Positions 35,134 to 49,562 of a stretch of 64,000 bases of DNA are shown piece after piece; position 1 is the stretch's first letter, and the number at the start of each line of letters is the position of its first letter. The notes below the pieces were generated by a model. It ran no database searches. It had not been told where the DNA came from and saw nothing but the letters and a program-made list of their open reading frames with translations. The translations under genes were made by a program, and so were the position numbers. This DNA is from Isoetes taiwanensis (taxonomy: Eukaryota; Streptophyta; Lycopodiopsida; Isoetales; Isoetaceae): assembly GCA_021234155.1 (NCBI GenBank), contig JAJEKV010000074.1:2922877-2986876 (forward strand), written 5' to 3'.

Positions 35134-38100
35134 TTAGATCATCCTTCAGGGTCTTATGGAAGACTTTCCAAGATGCCCGTTTTACATTTACTCACGGATG
35201 CTGGAAATATGGAAGGTATTGCATGATACACATATGTTTGAAGACTATTTCAATAATACAATATTATCCTTGACTCGTGACTTGGAGGTTAATTATGAAG
35301 GTTGAGCCATGAATTGTGAAGCTACAACCCCAATGTGTATATGCATAATAATGTCAGTTGAAATAAATGCTTCATGTGATGCATGATATATCTGTGTAAA
35401 GAAACACTTTGTGTGCTTTTGATCCCATGGATAATCCATGTCTTGCATTTTAAACGTGGGTTGGGCATTCAGGTAAACAGAACATGGCAAGCTAGGCTAA
35501 TAGGGTAGATACAATTTAACAACTGCAAACATGTTTTGAAAAAATTTATTCTCATATTTGAAATAAAATGTTACAGGCACCTTGCCAAGCTATAAAAAGT
35601 TATCAACAGATAATATTAAGAAGGTACAAACTTTATCAACCTTAAAATGCCTAGAATATTAAGGAAGGTTAACAAACTTTATCAAACTAGACTTAAAAAG
35701 AAGGCATGTTTTCGTAATCAATGTATGGATTACCAAGGATTGTTGACCAACATCACATGCACAAAAAAAAAACAATGTCGCTGGCGCAGGAGGGTTCTCC
35801 GGTGGCGAAGAGTGTGTTTTCATGTTTCTTGTTATTACCTTCCATTTTCATGGTTATTGTTAGATCCATTTAATGTGGCTTCGGGGCCAAGAAAGGCGGT
35901 CCCTTGCAAGGACACGAAGACCGCGGGACAACACAAATAAATACCTTGACAAAGATTGATCTCCATTACAAATTTGACAGTATAGTTACCTCGGTTTTAC
36001 ACCCATAGCGCCCATCAGCCACCCACCGTCTCTTCCAAGGCACTCTTGGCTTTGAAAAAAGCCCGTTGCCTACGCCAAGCTCCGATACTGTGGGTTTTAA
36101 AATGATTATGTTGTTAACCACCAAGGCTTGAGTCCATTCCATATTTACTCGGAATTGCTTTACTATTTAGCATCCACCATTCCTTCTTAGATGGTGGGAA
36201 CCTAGGTTTAGCCAGTATTACAAGTGACCTAGGTTTAAAAGCACTATTTTGGTAATTTCATTGCCCGGTTAACACATGGGTGGTCGTCCCTTATAAGACT
36301 ATTATTTTGTAACATATGTTAAGGAAATATTGATTTTCCTTAAGAACAAGTAAGATCCAACGGCCTTATGCGAGTTAGAGTTCACCTTATCGTAGCTTCA
36401 AGAACTATATTTTCTTTTCTTCTTTCTACACAAACATATTATTTATCGCAGCAGAGATATGTGAATATGGACCATCGCAGTGATGAATAACAACATCCTA
36501 GACATATAGGCCACTTTGGTTTTAGTTATAAGTTGCGAAAAGAAATTAGAGATTACAAGTTAGCAAGCAAGAATTTGTCAATCCATCATCAGAGCAGGCT
36601 GACTAGCTTGTTTACATGAAAATTAGAGGCCAGAAAAAATTGGGCGGAAGATAAAGAGAAATGTAGTACATTACGTGGGACTATAAGCTGCTACAGCAAA
36701 GAGTGCACACAGTCCACCGTCCACAAAAACTTTAGAGGTTCATGTAAATGAAAAGCAATATTTTCATATATTCCTACAAAGAAATACATTCATAGCCATG
36801 GTTGCCAAGAACCTTTCTTCTCAAATGGGTTGCCAAAGCATGCTAGATATAAAAGATCTGGTGGTTATACTTAGACATGGGAGAAACATCGGCAGCCATT
36901 ATATCATTACGGTTCCATGTGGGTGAAAAATCAGGCTTTTATCTTCTAAAATTGAATCACATTATTCAACCGTAAAACATTTATTCTTCTTTAATTTGAA
37001 GGCGTTCTTCGGGATAAAACATATCACATTAGGACTCTCACATTATGATTTGCTAAACTAAAGTCGACAATTAGGAAGCAAAAAACAACCCTGTATGGTT
37101 CAAAGCTTCGGTAGCAAATGGGGCACAAGGAAAAGAGGAAACCACGATCCACCAAGTGGTCTTTGAGGATTGAAGGACTTAATTGTGCCCATGAGTAAAG
37201 TGGACCTTCCTTTAACACTGCAAGTTCATTTGCCTAGAGAAAACAATCAAACCATTAGGAATGGTGACTGCAGGAGGAACAGATTTTCTTATACATAATA
37301 ACTGAATTATACCATACAGGTTCTGATCATCAGGTACTCACAGTGTCCATGTCAGAGCTTCAGGAATCATCTGGCAGAGCTTTGCCATATGCAGAGACTT
37401 GGATCCTCTAACTCCATTTAAGAAGCGGATTGGGAAAGAGGCTGTGAATAATTGCCCTCATTGTATTCTTCAAGTTTCAAAAAGTTGGATAGTGACCCAA
37501 TGATAGCGGATGATATTTTCCAGCCCTGGTAACACCTCTAACACAAAAGCGGATTGTTGCTATAAGCAATAAAGAGAGCTCCAAGGCCCCTACGTAGGAT
37601 ATAGTCGGAATGGAACGGAACACGTAATGTCACCCGGATGCGAGATACAAGTGTTACAGAGCAGATGAAAACATATAAACAAGGTCCAAAAACATCACTT
37701 CTATAAAGTGCGGTTGCCAGCGGGCTGTAGCTATACCACATCTTTTCTCATAGGCGGGTTGGTCTCCAGGTGGGCGGTCAAATCATATTCTATTCTATTA
37801 CGGTATATTCTACCACGCGATTCATTTCTACCTACCATTCTTGATTTCACCATGAGAATCATTTTTACCTTGCATTCGTTGCAAAGGATGACATTTCTTC
37901 GCGCAAATTCCCGGGGCGTCGGCGGGGATGCCTGTAGCGTCGGCCTTGCTAACATCCAGGAATTTCGCGATGACATTCTATCTGGCTCTGTAGAATTGAG
38001 AGTTGAGGTGTTAGGGGCTTTCCAACCGCGTCCGAGCCTATGGACAGACGGATTCAAATTGATGGCATCCTATCAGACTAGTAAAACGATTATTGACGTT

Positions 38101-41100
38101 CTTTGCGAGTGGGCATAAGTTAAGAAGCGTGTTAAATGATGTTCTGAGATGATGAAATGCCCTGAACGGTTGGCTTTTAATCAATAGAATCTCTACACTT
38201 ACCAAGGATCTTTTTTCTTCCTCTTTAATCCCTCCATGATTTTGAAGTAAAATCCTCATAATTTGTGACCTTATGAAGTTATTGAATTTAGTCCATATAT
38301 GATGTAAAGTATCATGATAAATCCACACATAGCATTAATACTTTAAGGGTACATAATATAAAGTATTGTCTCATTGGTTTCCAATTGTTGCATAGCTTCT
38401 AGTATCATCTTATTTCTTGTGAGTTGGATGTATTCCATTTTTGTCATTTAATAATATATATTTGTGAATGGTAATGGAACCCTATCATTGGCTGTCCAAG
38501 GTTTGTCAATTGTTACATATGGCAACATAAGGATCTTTTCTTTTCTTTAGTTACGATGCATGAGCTAGAAACTTATAAATAATATGCGTGAGAAGTACTT
38601 GTAATTATTTGTTGTTTCTAAACAATGATCACCTAAGCTCAAATCAATGAAAATGATCATGAACATCTTGAAAGTATATAGCACATTACCATGAAGGTGA
38701 GAATCAAGCATAAAATTACGTAAACAATTTTGATGAACGCCACATCCACACTTATTTGTGGCAAAAACATGCATTCAATCAAACAACGCTGGGCTAAGAG
38801 ACATAGCTGAGGAAGAGAGACACATTGAGGACGCAACATGTCTAAATCAACCTATGATAGTCATCACGTAAGGTCATAAACGGTACATTGCCTATATTTT
38901 GTGACTATATGTTGCGACAAAAACCATGCACCATGAATGCCAAGGTGAAATCAAGGCGTGGTCATAAATATTATTATCATCACTGAATGGTCATTTGGAT
39001 AACATTCATGGCCTTTGACACGCAGCAACGGCTAACAGCTCATGTAGCTGTCAAGGGAAGCGCGGTACCAAAGGCTTTTGCATCTCGCAAACACTCTTCT
39101 CCTCCGATCAAAACTTGAATCGAATATTAAGAAAACGAAGAATGTAATTTAAAAGTAAAACTTGTATATCATCTAAGATGCATGTGTTGTGCCCAAATGG
39201 TTATAGCTTTATAACGACATCGTTCTTAATAGTGAGCTGGATCGCTGCCCCAACTCTATAATCAAGCAAGCAATCATCTCAAACATTTGATTCATAGGGG
39301 CACAATAATACAAACCCCGATTTCTAGCATAAATAAACACGATTCCACAAAATATCTTCACTACTTATTTGGCAATCCGCATGCATAATCCAAGATACAC
39401 AAAAGAAGAATCATAGGGAATTGTACAAAGAAGTCCCATGCACTTTAGAAGAATAAAGAAACTTTTGTGTTTACAACCCACAGAGTATGAATTGCCATCA
39501 TTTGTTGTTGTAGGCTATCTTTTACGATTTGGATCTCACGATTGTAGCCGTAATTCTAAAACTTAGTGCCGCTTAACCCTCAAAGTAGGTCTTATACGGC
39601 CTAGTGCCATCATTGTTGTTGTAAATTTGTCTTTTTCTGTTGGATCTCCGATCAGACACATGAAAATAAACACTTTTAACTAAATGCATGATATGACCAC
39701 AATTGAACAAATTTGTGAAACAAAGAATGACAATAGACCATCAAACAAACAAAACACTCTCAAGCTAGACATATTTTATAATTTCGATATTGGTGTTCTT
39801 TAGTTTTGATGCTTGGAACACAGAACCCTCTAATGGGAAGCATCAACATTATAGTTGCAAAGATAATATAATTTTCTTAAGCCATTCTAAGACATGAGAA
39901 AAGCAACGTTCCAACAACATGCAATGTGAGAAGAAAAGCAAACCTCCTATAATTGCAGAGAGAAGTCATGGACTCTAGAATGGTTAAAAATAACTGTATG
40001 CATGTGCTTAGAAACTGCCTTTGAACGCAACAAAGGGAACAATGCTTCACAAAGTCAAAATCTAGCTTATCACATACACAAATGCATACGTGAACTCAGT
40101 TAAGCAGAAACAGGGTGGATAGGAATATTAATAAGGTGAATCAAAATGACGCTTGCTGTGAATAATTGTCTCTGTATTCAATTTAGCAAAAAAAGAGAAA
40201 AGTACCATGAGGTTGACGCATACTTCCTTGGCACCTTATCCTCAACAACTTCCTGTCACGCGACTCACTGCGGATTTTGCAATAGAAATCTCCACAGCTG
40301 ACTAAGCGCATGACGGATAAATCAGGCTAAAAATTGCTACTCTCATATTCGAATTTCCAAACATTTACAATCCAGACCGAAGCCCTAGAAATTTATAATC
40401 CTGAGACTTTGTAACAGATGCCGGATTGTAATAGAAAACGGCCAGAAGCCGGAATTTGGGGCGACAACAGACAACAAAGGAGGCTGGATTTGCAGGCAAA
40501 CCAGCCAAGCGGCTCTCTGCAGCTTTGCAAGAAATCACCACAACTGATTAAGCGCATGAAGCCGGATGCACTATGTGTATCAAATTTGTTCCCAATTGTT
40601 GTTAGCTGAAAGGCAGATGGATATGCAGTAACTTTTATAAATATGCAGCTTTTATGAATACGATATTTGATTCAATTTAATTCCAAATTGCTATGTTGCA
40701 TGAAAGGGAACTTACATTCATCTGAAAGAAGCTGCAGAGCATGGCCAATATTCTTCCTACTGCAAACTACTCGAGCTTTGTCTCCATGCCATTACCATAC
40801 ATGAAATTCGGAAAACCACAAAGCGAATACAGTTGGGCTGATGCCGATCTGAGATGGGTGATAGGGTTGCAGGGAAAATAGAAGACCTTAGATCTTCCAT
40901 TGCCATGTTGCAAACAGAGCATGGAGAGAACAATCTCTAGAACCTCCTATAAATCAAGGTAGTGGGCATGATATCTAAATGGTCATGGTCTCTGAATGCC
41001 TGTTTGAAGCCAAGTTGTCGCTTCTACAACATAGTAATAAATATAGACAATCTATGAGAAGACCAAATGTTAACTGTCACCTCTGTTATTACCAATACCA

Positions 41101-41706
41101 CAATACCATACCGTATTCGAGAAATATAATGTTTCTACCAAATAGCAAAAAATAGCAAAATGCACCCTGTAAGAATATGGCTGTGATATTCAAAAGTCCA
41201 ACATGTAGAATATTAGATTTAATATTTGGGCTTTTATTTGGTATAGCAACGTATCTTACATGTATATGGGATTGCAGGACCTAGAATCAAATGTTTATTT
41301 TGCTATTTCTCTTTTGCTTCATGATGATAGATAAGACTTTTGGTACGCACAATGCGGATCTAGTGATTCTATGGAATAAGCATACAAAGTATCTCCTTAT
41401 TTATTCTTTTCTTTGCCAAATTAAGCGAAAGAATATTAACGAGAGATACTCATCTCCATTTATGAGAAGAAAAGATCTAACATGTGAGATAGGCAACTTC
41501 TTAGAAATTCTTAGATGCCATTTCATAGTAACTTATCTGTAGCTCTTTTGCACGTGTTGCTATTTTGCAGATGTAGAATTTATGAAGAATCCTGCATTAT
41601 AATGCTTGAAACAATCATACATTCTAATTCCAGAAACAACCTAAAAAAAAACAAATTCCAATTTCTGAAAATAGATATGATGCATTGACAAAAAATAAAC
41701 ACTTAC
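35134..41706. other. Stretch without recognised gene between KASII and CDC20 (right copy)
   Basis: Counterpart of 7597-14239. An open frame of 136 codons (37708-38118) exists only here and is broken in the left copy, so it is not supported as a gene. The 112-base tandem repeat (about 39480-39660), the interrupted TATTC run (37787-37814) and the pair of 50-base direct repeats (40267, 40517) are present. Confidence 0.6.
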
Positions 41707-42640
41707 CAAAATGATCATGTCCACACATTGACAGCAATCGCATTAGATCCAGTAAACCAGACCTCCAGACACTGGGAGCAGCTGCATCCCAAATATGCAA
41801 CAGATTATCATTCCCACCACTAGCCAACTGCTGTCAGAAGGTGACCATTTCAACCCACAAACTTCCTGTTCATGGAGGGCTAAAATCTGCTTGTGACATG
41901 CTCCTAGTCTCACTGCAAGAGTATATACTATCCATGAATATTTTCGAACTTGACCCAAAAATAACAGACTTTAAGCACTAACCATCATCATTGTTAAATA
42001 TCATATTATCTCTGCCCCATTAGGGTGCTGGGAGGTGGACCATTCCATGCAAGGCTACCTACTCTGGCAGAATGGGCTTTAAGGATCGAACCTGCATTGA
42101 CCATTAAACAAATCAGGTTAAGAAACCATGGAGAAATAACACTACAGACTAAACCAAAAATTACTTGACCTGCCGAAGAGAAAAGAATCCCATAGCTGAA
42201 CAACAGAGTTATTTAAACCAACTGCAATATGTTTCCCATCAGGGCCCCAGGCCACACTAGTCACGGGACCAACCTCATCAGACACCTGCATGGGCTCTTC
42301 GATGGAACTGGTTGTAGCATTTCAAGAGGTAAACAGTGTTTCCCAGTGCAACAGCCACAACATTGTTACTGCTCCAATCCAGAAGATTAAGATAATAGTC
42401 ATCAAGAATTTCTACAGCATCCAGAGTCCGTTCTGCGGCTTGGGGGATATGGCGGAATGCTCTTTTTGTGTTTTGGGCAACCCAATGAGGCATTCTCAGA
42501 ACAAAGGAAGTCTCGTTGAGATCCTTCTGGAGGAGGCTTGCCCTGCGATCTTCTTCCTTCGTAACAGCAACAGGGCTGACCGAGAGTTTACTGGCAGCAG
42601 CCAGTTTTAGACAGTCACCAGCATATCTTGGGATATGCTG
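41707..42640 (-). pseudogene. CDC20: CDC20 cell-cycle WD40 protein, 5' part (right copy)
   Basis: Same gene part as at 14240-15150. Minus-strand exons: about 42640-42170, 42091-41993 and 41912-41707. The first exon is in better shape here: one frame runs from [20 protein letters not shown] through [20 protein letters not shown] and [20 protein letters not shown]. The third exon reads [14 protein letters not shown] and then, after a shift, SGGNDNLLHIWDAAAPSVWR. It ends at the same donor. The second half of the propeller is again missing, so either the gene has a very large next intron and exons I cannot see, or the duplicated unit carries only a gene fragment. Confidence 0.75.
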
Positions 42641-42729
42641 GCATATACTGAATATACCCACAAACCCCATAAACGAGGGGTTTGCCCCCTAGGGCACCCA
42701 AAAACTAGTGGTATCTGTGCTCAATAGAA

Positions 42730-43660
42730 CACCCATAGAGTCGCGATTATATAAAGAGGGCAACAGCGTCTCAACTGTTTATTTCAACATTTAATCTTCG
42801 CTTTGTGTTGTCCGTCAATACATTGTTCTCTATGCACAACTAGACAAACATTTCAAAATATCAAAATTCCTTTAGTGTAGAACACATGAAATAGTTCTTG
42901 GGGATAGATTTTCGTGTCTATCGGCTTTTATTTAATAAGGATCGTCTTCTAATGCGTTCCTTTAAGCTCTTCTCCAGACATTTGAAGTTGGATTATAGGG
43001 CCAAATTTAATGTTATTCGTGCATAACTTTTCTAGCTCTCAAATGTTCTTTGCCTTATCCATGCATCATGCATCAGCCCAAAATTATACTCTAGGAATAG
43101 TGTAATCCAAAAATGGTAATCTATGGAATCTACGCTTATATAAGTAAAGAATCTACGAATCTTCATAAAGTCCTTGGGAATGTAGGGGAATTTTGGAGAA
43201 TCTAAGGTAACCCTCATAGAATCTAAGGAAATTTTATAAAATCTAAAGGAACCTTGCTACCGCCTACCCAACTCGCAGACTATAGAAACATGCTAAAAAT
43301 TGGAACATGCATCTTAACAACGATGGCGGCACCTTCATTGAATTTAATGGAATCTCCATAAAAGTACAAAGGGAACCTCACAAAATATAAGAGGATCTAA
43401 AAGAATCTAATGGAATCTCATAAAAATTTAAAGAGAACTTGAATCCTATAATAAGGAAATCTAGTAAAAAAAGGAGAATCTTCATAAATTCTTAGAAAAC
43501 TAGAACATGGACAAACTAGAACATAACTACGACTAGAATATGCCTTGTAGGATCGATTAAAAAAACTTGTATATTTATGTTAATTTTATAACAAAATTTA
43601 CATTCCTCATAAAGATGGGATAAGAAAAATTGTCACATATAGGCAGGGTTACCTCATTAC
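42730..43660. repeat. Degenerate AATCTAAGG-rich region (right copy)
   Basis: Counterpart of 15230-16150; the recurring AATCTAAGG and GGAATCTC words lie at about 43120-43500. Confidence 0.55.
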
Positions 43661-43664
43661 TTTC

Positions 43665-46600
43665 ATGTCTATAGTTTGATCTTCTCTAACCCGAGTTACT
43701 ATAGGAATAGGGCAAAAACCTTCTTCTTCCCAAGATTAGATACTATTAGAATGGTATAGCCACTTTCTATGCTAGAAGGACTTGGAGGTATCCCCACCTT
43801 TAGTAGATGATCTAACAAATGACCCTATCATTCCTCGAGTCCCAATGACATTTCAAGAATGCATAAAATCAATTGATGCTTCCAATTGATCAAGATGAAG
43901 TGAACAACAAAGGATGGGCTCTGAAATGTCAAGAGAAGAGAGATGAAGGCTGTGAAGGGAAGAATTGTAGGTAATCAAAAGCATCTAAAAGAAATGAAGC
44001 TAGGGATTAGATGAAGTAAAGGAGACATTGAAAAAGAAGATTTGTCTCAATCTCAATGGAGTTCAACCAAAAGAACAAAACAAGAGCAAATAGCACAAAT
44101 CACCTCAAATTCCGAAAACAAAGGTGAAATCTGTTTACAAAGACAAAGAGACTTCGAAAGTAAGAGGAAAGGGCGAAGCGAAAAATCTTCTTATACTGGC
44201 GGAAGGAAGAAGAAGGTGAGAACATTAATGAACCTGATTGATATCTTTTTGAGAATACATACATTTGTAATCCAGGGATGTGGTTTTGGAAGAATTAAAA
44301 AAGACGGATGGCAAAAAATAGATTAGTATTGCTGAAATTTGTCTCAATTGAAGCCTAACAAGAACAAAAGTGATCCAATATAGAAGTCATTTGAAAGGGG
44401 CGTAAACTTTGGTTAAATGATGGCTTTAACCATGAGAACTGAACGAAAAGAGAGGAAGCAGCTCTTAGATGAAGTAAAAAAAGAGATGAAGGCAAAAATG
44501 CTTATATTGTCAATAATAGATTGGTTGTTCACAATAGGGCATAGGAAGCGGCGCCCGGGCTTCTAAACGAAATGTACATGGACTAAATGAAAAATACCAT
44601 CATCCCGATGGGATGCTTTATTTCAAAAATATGACATTTGGCTTTTACGGAAACATGGAAATCGAAACTAACGATTACTAGCAATTCTTGGCTTTGAGAT
44701 TATTGATTCACCTAAAATTTCATTGGAAGCGATATGAGGAAGGAGATGGGTGGGGTAACTTGCTATGCAAAGAAAGACATTGTAAAATCAATCACAATAG
44801 ATAGATAGATATTATTTTTAAAGAAGGATGAAAATGCGGTATGTGGCTGAAAATTAGCAAAAGCGGGACCATACGATTGTACATGGCAATTGCAATACAG
44901 CGATATATATACAAATAAAAGGTTTAAGTGAGATGATCCTTTTTCTTCATTTAGCCTCGATGTATTGACATATAAACAAAAAATGGTTTTCATAGTAGGT
45001 GATTTGAATGGGAGAGTCGTTAATAAATAAACAACACATTGTTGTCGAGGAGAAGGCAATGAATTGTGGCTAAATGGGCTAAGCGAACGGCCGGGATACA
45101 TGGCTACAAACATCCATGGATACCATCTAGAATAAGATGGGAAGGCATGTTCTTGCACTATGTGAATCATTGATATGATAATTTACAATGGCCTTGAAAA
45201 AATATCCACAGCTCGGAGGATTTACATGTTACCAACCCAATGGTTCTAGCAATGTGGATACGCTAATTGATATGACAAAAAGTTTATAACTTGTGAGACT
45301 TCATGATTATAAGCAGAAATCTGGAATTTCGGACCATACACCCTTGCACATTGCTTGGATATGAAATGCAAACAAAGATATGCTACCGTAATACCACAAT
45401 AGAAACTAAGAGTGAGCTATAAATTAGCTTCAAAGTATGAAGATATGTTGATTAAAAAGACTGGAAAACATAACATGGGAAGGTGGGCTTAGAGAAATAT
45501 GCATATTGAGAGTTTGGTATAGGATGTAGCATCCTCCGTTTTTGCTATACAAAACCCAGGAAAAGAAAGCAGAGATAAAATGGTTTTGATAAAGAATGTT
45601 TTTGAAGCAAAGATGATGTTTAAGTAGACTAAAGAGATGCAAGATTTGAAACATTACAAGAATATAATGAAAAGAAAGAAAAAAGAATGGTTGCGTAACC
45701 ATCAAGAGATAATAATAATGAGCAAGAATAAAGACCAAAAAGATTTTCAATAGGTTCAAAAACGTGAGCGGAGGCAATATTCAAAGAGATGATCTCTTTG
45801 GATTGGTGAAAACCTTATATCCGGACTCAGGTATTGTACAAGGTTTTCATTTAATGGTGAAAAATCATTGCTTTTACTAGGATGATGTGGTGATCGCGCT
45901 TAAGACCATGGCAAATGGGCGGAGCATATGACTCAAATGGGCTGTCCATAGAACTTTGAAATGGCGGATCTAAATTACATGCGGATCTATGTAACGATGC
46001 AGAAAAATGGATTTCCCGATGCATGGTGCTTAAATAGGGTTATACTATCCTAAAATTTTGGTAAAGAAGATGTGCATAACTCCCGGACCATCTTGGTGAG
46101 TAATGTGTTTGCTAAATTCTTTGCATCTATGCTTGAGCGAATGTTGTCTTCGTAGACCGCATACAAAAATGATATTTTGTTTGTCGAGGGCGAGTTTTTA
46201 GAATTGATCATTCCTCTCGACCATTTAGTTACCTATTCTTGGTATTATGCGAAAGGTGCAAAGTCTTTGGTAATAAAAGATTTTTTGCCTTTATAGATCT
46301 CACAAAAAGCCTTTTGATCTGATTAAGAGAACGGATCTTGCTCCACCGGGTTGAAAATGCTCCAAATCAGGAAAGAACTTCATCATGTAGGCTGCATGCT
46401 TGTATGGCCGGAGTACTAGTAGAACTATACTTTCCATTTACAGGGCAGAAAAAGTGCAGAATCGATGGGTTAAAAACAGGTTGCCCTTGCTCTTTAACTC
46501 TTTCCAGTTGTTCATAGATGAACTAGAAAATTGGATGACGCGCAGCTCGGACCCAATTGGGAGGTATGTCTTACAGCTCTTGCTTTTCTTTGATGACATT

Positions 46601-47863
46601 GTATTGGTTTCAAGGAATGCAACTGGGCTACAACGACATTTAGATGTGTTATGTGCCTTTTGTAAACAAAAAGCATGAGGGTCCAATCCACGATAAGTCA
46701 AAGATAATGGTGCAGAGGCGGGGATAACCGCGATATTTTATCACGGTGGTGTTCCACTTGAACAAATAGCAAGTATAAATTGAATTGAAGTGTGAATAAT
46801 TATAAGTGGACATTGGCGGCTAAAAGCGTGCATGGTGGTCTCGGGAGCATTTTATAGATGATGTATCGGTGTAAGATCAACAATTTTGAGCATTGGCGAT
46901 TAAGAAACTTTTCGCTGGGGTCATAAAGTAAAACATTTCTTCTTTATGGAAGTCTTGTTTGGGGGCAGTTGTCTTTAAAGGGATGGAGAGATAGAAGATA
47001 CAAAAAGATTTTTAATAGGTGAATTGGGAAGGTGCAAACTCCATATTGTATGATCTTTGGCAAAAACATGTTTACATACCTCTTGAAATTGAGGCATTGT
47101 GCGAGAACCATCTCGTATGTTGATAGAGTTCAAACCATGGACACATCGATTACCATATCAGGCCCTTTTGCATAACCTTGCGAAAAGGTTGGGGGGACTT
47201 ACATGTGGTTTTTTAGAAGTATTTTGGGTGTTTTTCAAAAAAATTGAGATATTCCTTTCGGCTACATGCCTTGAATAGTTACAAACATTGACACATGCGC
47301 ATGCATACTTTGCGGGTGACTATCGGAGATGCGGCAGTCGCGGGAACTACCGAGGGGGCGGCACTATCATACTTCATTGTAAAGGCGGAAAAGCGATGGG
47401 CAGAAATGGGTGGATGATGATGCTTGGCCGATTATTCCGAAATTTGAAGAGATAAATGATTATGTGGTTACGCAGGCGATTCACAAATTGTGGCAAGTAG
47501 GTGATGAACATGGCATTGAAAAATAAGTTTTACCTTCTTTGAACTAAATGATCTGTTGGAGTGTAAAGAGCAATCTTATCTACTCTCACATATTACTTGA
47601 GAAAAGCATTATGCTTATCTCTCAAATGAAGTTATTGTCTCATCATTTGTGTATTGGTGGAAGGTGGAATAATACACCCATAATGAGTAGTTTTAATGCG
47701 AGTTGTTTAGATCGAGCAATTGAAGAGTGAACTTTCACTCTTATATGTATTTTGACATTGATGGCGTTCTAGACCAAGTGCCAAAAATTGATTTGTACTC
47801 TTTTGCCATAGAGGCACAGGGGCCTAAATGGCTTGATCAATAAATTAAATTAAATTAAATTAT
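43665..47863 (+). mobile_element. LINE (non-LTR retrotransposon) remnant, right copy
   Basis: Copy of the element at 16153-20345. The reverse transcriptase part is clearer: an open frame at 46400-46678 contains SFQLFIDELENW and FFDDIVLVSRNATGLQRHLD, matching the LINE pattern of a GCPLSPTLF-like turn followed by the DD box. Upstream, FIVGDLNGRV-like sequence near 44985-45030 marks the endonuclease, and ITSNSENKGEICLQRQRD (44042-44326) belongs to the charged ORF1-like part. The 3' tail repeats AATTAAATTAAATTAAATTA at 47842-47861. Multiple frameshifts and stops; not autonomous. The element was evidently present before the large duplication, since both copies sit at the same relative place. Confidence 0.77.
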
Positions 47864-48561
47864 CCAACTCCTTATTGTAGTTCCGTCCAAACTTTCGATA
47901 GTGAGCCAAGGCCATAATGGCCACCTCTTATTAAAAAAGAACTCTTTATTTTTGTGGTAGTGGAAACTTATAAACCACCAAAGGGCAGCTCGCGCCGGTG
48001 CTTCCATATGCACCATAGCGATCTATTGACTAGTGCAAGTTGGGTAATATTCCTACGTGTGTTTGCTAAAATGGCTCGATAAACCTCTAGCCCAATGGCG
48101 GGACTAACCCAACCCGAAGTCTCCTATATATAGACAAAGAATAGGTGTTCCATTGTCCTGCACGCTCCAACCCAATGGGTGATGAGTCATCTTTGCGATT
48201 CCCTATTCAGCGACCATGTCATACTACATAACCCCTCTTGAAGGCCGGACCCAACAAAAAAATTGTATCTTCTGGAGCATCAAGAGGTCCAATTGGATAG
48301 TAGCTCCTTGGTCTCATCTTGATTTAAGCCCGGCTTGTCCTCGCCAACCTCTAGTGGGGATTGTGGCATGTTAATATATCCTCCTATCTCCTTCCCCAAC
48401 ACGTGCAGATTTGAATCTAGTCCGAAATCAACGATCATTTGTCTGGATGGCCACTTTAGTAACCCTTGCACCACTTAATGAAGACTGAGGGGTGAACGGT
48501 GCCAATGGGAGTAGGTCTCTTTTCTCATATTTGTGTATTCCAAAATAGACTCAATTAAACA
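47864..48561. other. Short stretch without recognised gene (right copy)
   Basis: Counterpart of 20346-21024. No coding or RNA feature was recognised. Confidence 0.6.
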
Positions 48562-49562
48562 CGTTGAAAAACAAAAGCAGAGAGAATTATGAAGAATAAA
48601 ATGTATTGATTAGAGAAAAAGCTGGTTGGACGGATCCCAAGCCGTAGCTATGAGATATATAACATAGATATGAAGGGATGTGCCTCTATGGGTGGATCGA
48701 TGCAGCCCAAGAGGCATCTCTAACTGCTGGTGACTCTTGATCAGAGCCCTCCAGGTGTATGGTGAGGATGAGGATCATCTCATCTCAACACTCCCTTTTG
48801 ATCCTGCATTAGAACAGAATCAAGGCAAGAGCCTTTAGACAACTCCCCTTCAAGCACCAGCAGGTCTTCTAGCTACAATCTGCAACAAACCTCTACGGAC
48901 CAATTGGGTTCTTGGGCGGGGGCTTCTTCAGGGGATGGAGTCTTAAGCAACAAGCTGGGGTCTCTAGCATGTTTCTTGAATGTACAGCTTGGGCTTCATC
49001 TCCTCTGTGCCAAATTCTTCACGACATCTAAATACCACAAGCACAAGATGCCTTCACGGCTGACACCATATCAGGAATGCATGCATGCATCGAATCTTCT
49101 TTGGATGGATTGGTATAGAATGGCATACATAGACCTCTTGCCCAATTCCCTCATTACAAATCGAAGGTTCCTCCTCTTTATGCGCTTGGTGTTGGCCTCC
49201 CATCTCCATGAATCACGAGTGCCCGGGCTACGTCTTGGGCTCTGATACCATGTTAGAAAAGCAGAGAGAAATATGAAGAATAAATGGTATTGATCGGAGG
49301 AAAACTTGGTTGGATGAGACCCCAGCCGTAGCCATGAATATATAGCATAGATATGAAGGGATGTGCCTGCAATGGGTGGATTGATCCGGCCAAGAGGCAT
49401 CTCTAGCTCTTGGTGACTCTTGATCAGGCCCTCAGTGTATGGTGAGGGATCGGGATCATCTCACCTCAACGGCTCCCGGTGTATGGTGAGGATGGGATCA
49501 TCTCACCTCAAACTTACCTTACGCTAGTACAAAAGATCTTGTACCTCTTCCAAGCTCTAATA
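48562..49562 (-). mobile_element. Miniature LTR retrotransposon (TRIM-like), right copy
   Basis: Copy of the element at 21025-21995. LTRs are about 48562-48886 and 49251-49562. The complement of the initiator-methionine tRNA primer site, GCTCTGATACCA, is perfect at 49239-49250 and directly abuts TGTTAG of the right LTR. The interior (about 350 bases) has no gag or pol. The right LTR contains an internal tandem of the words GTGTATGGTGAGGAT and ATCATCTCACCTCAA. A polypurine tract was not located. Confidence 0.75.

Noticed and set aside
37708-38118. A 136-codon plus-strand frame in the right copy
   Set aside because: The left copy has the frame broken by several indels and no domain is visible; it looks like chance.
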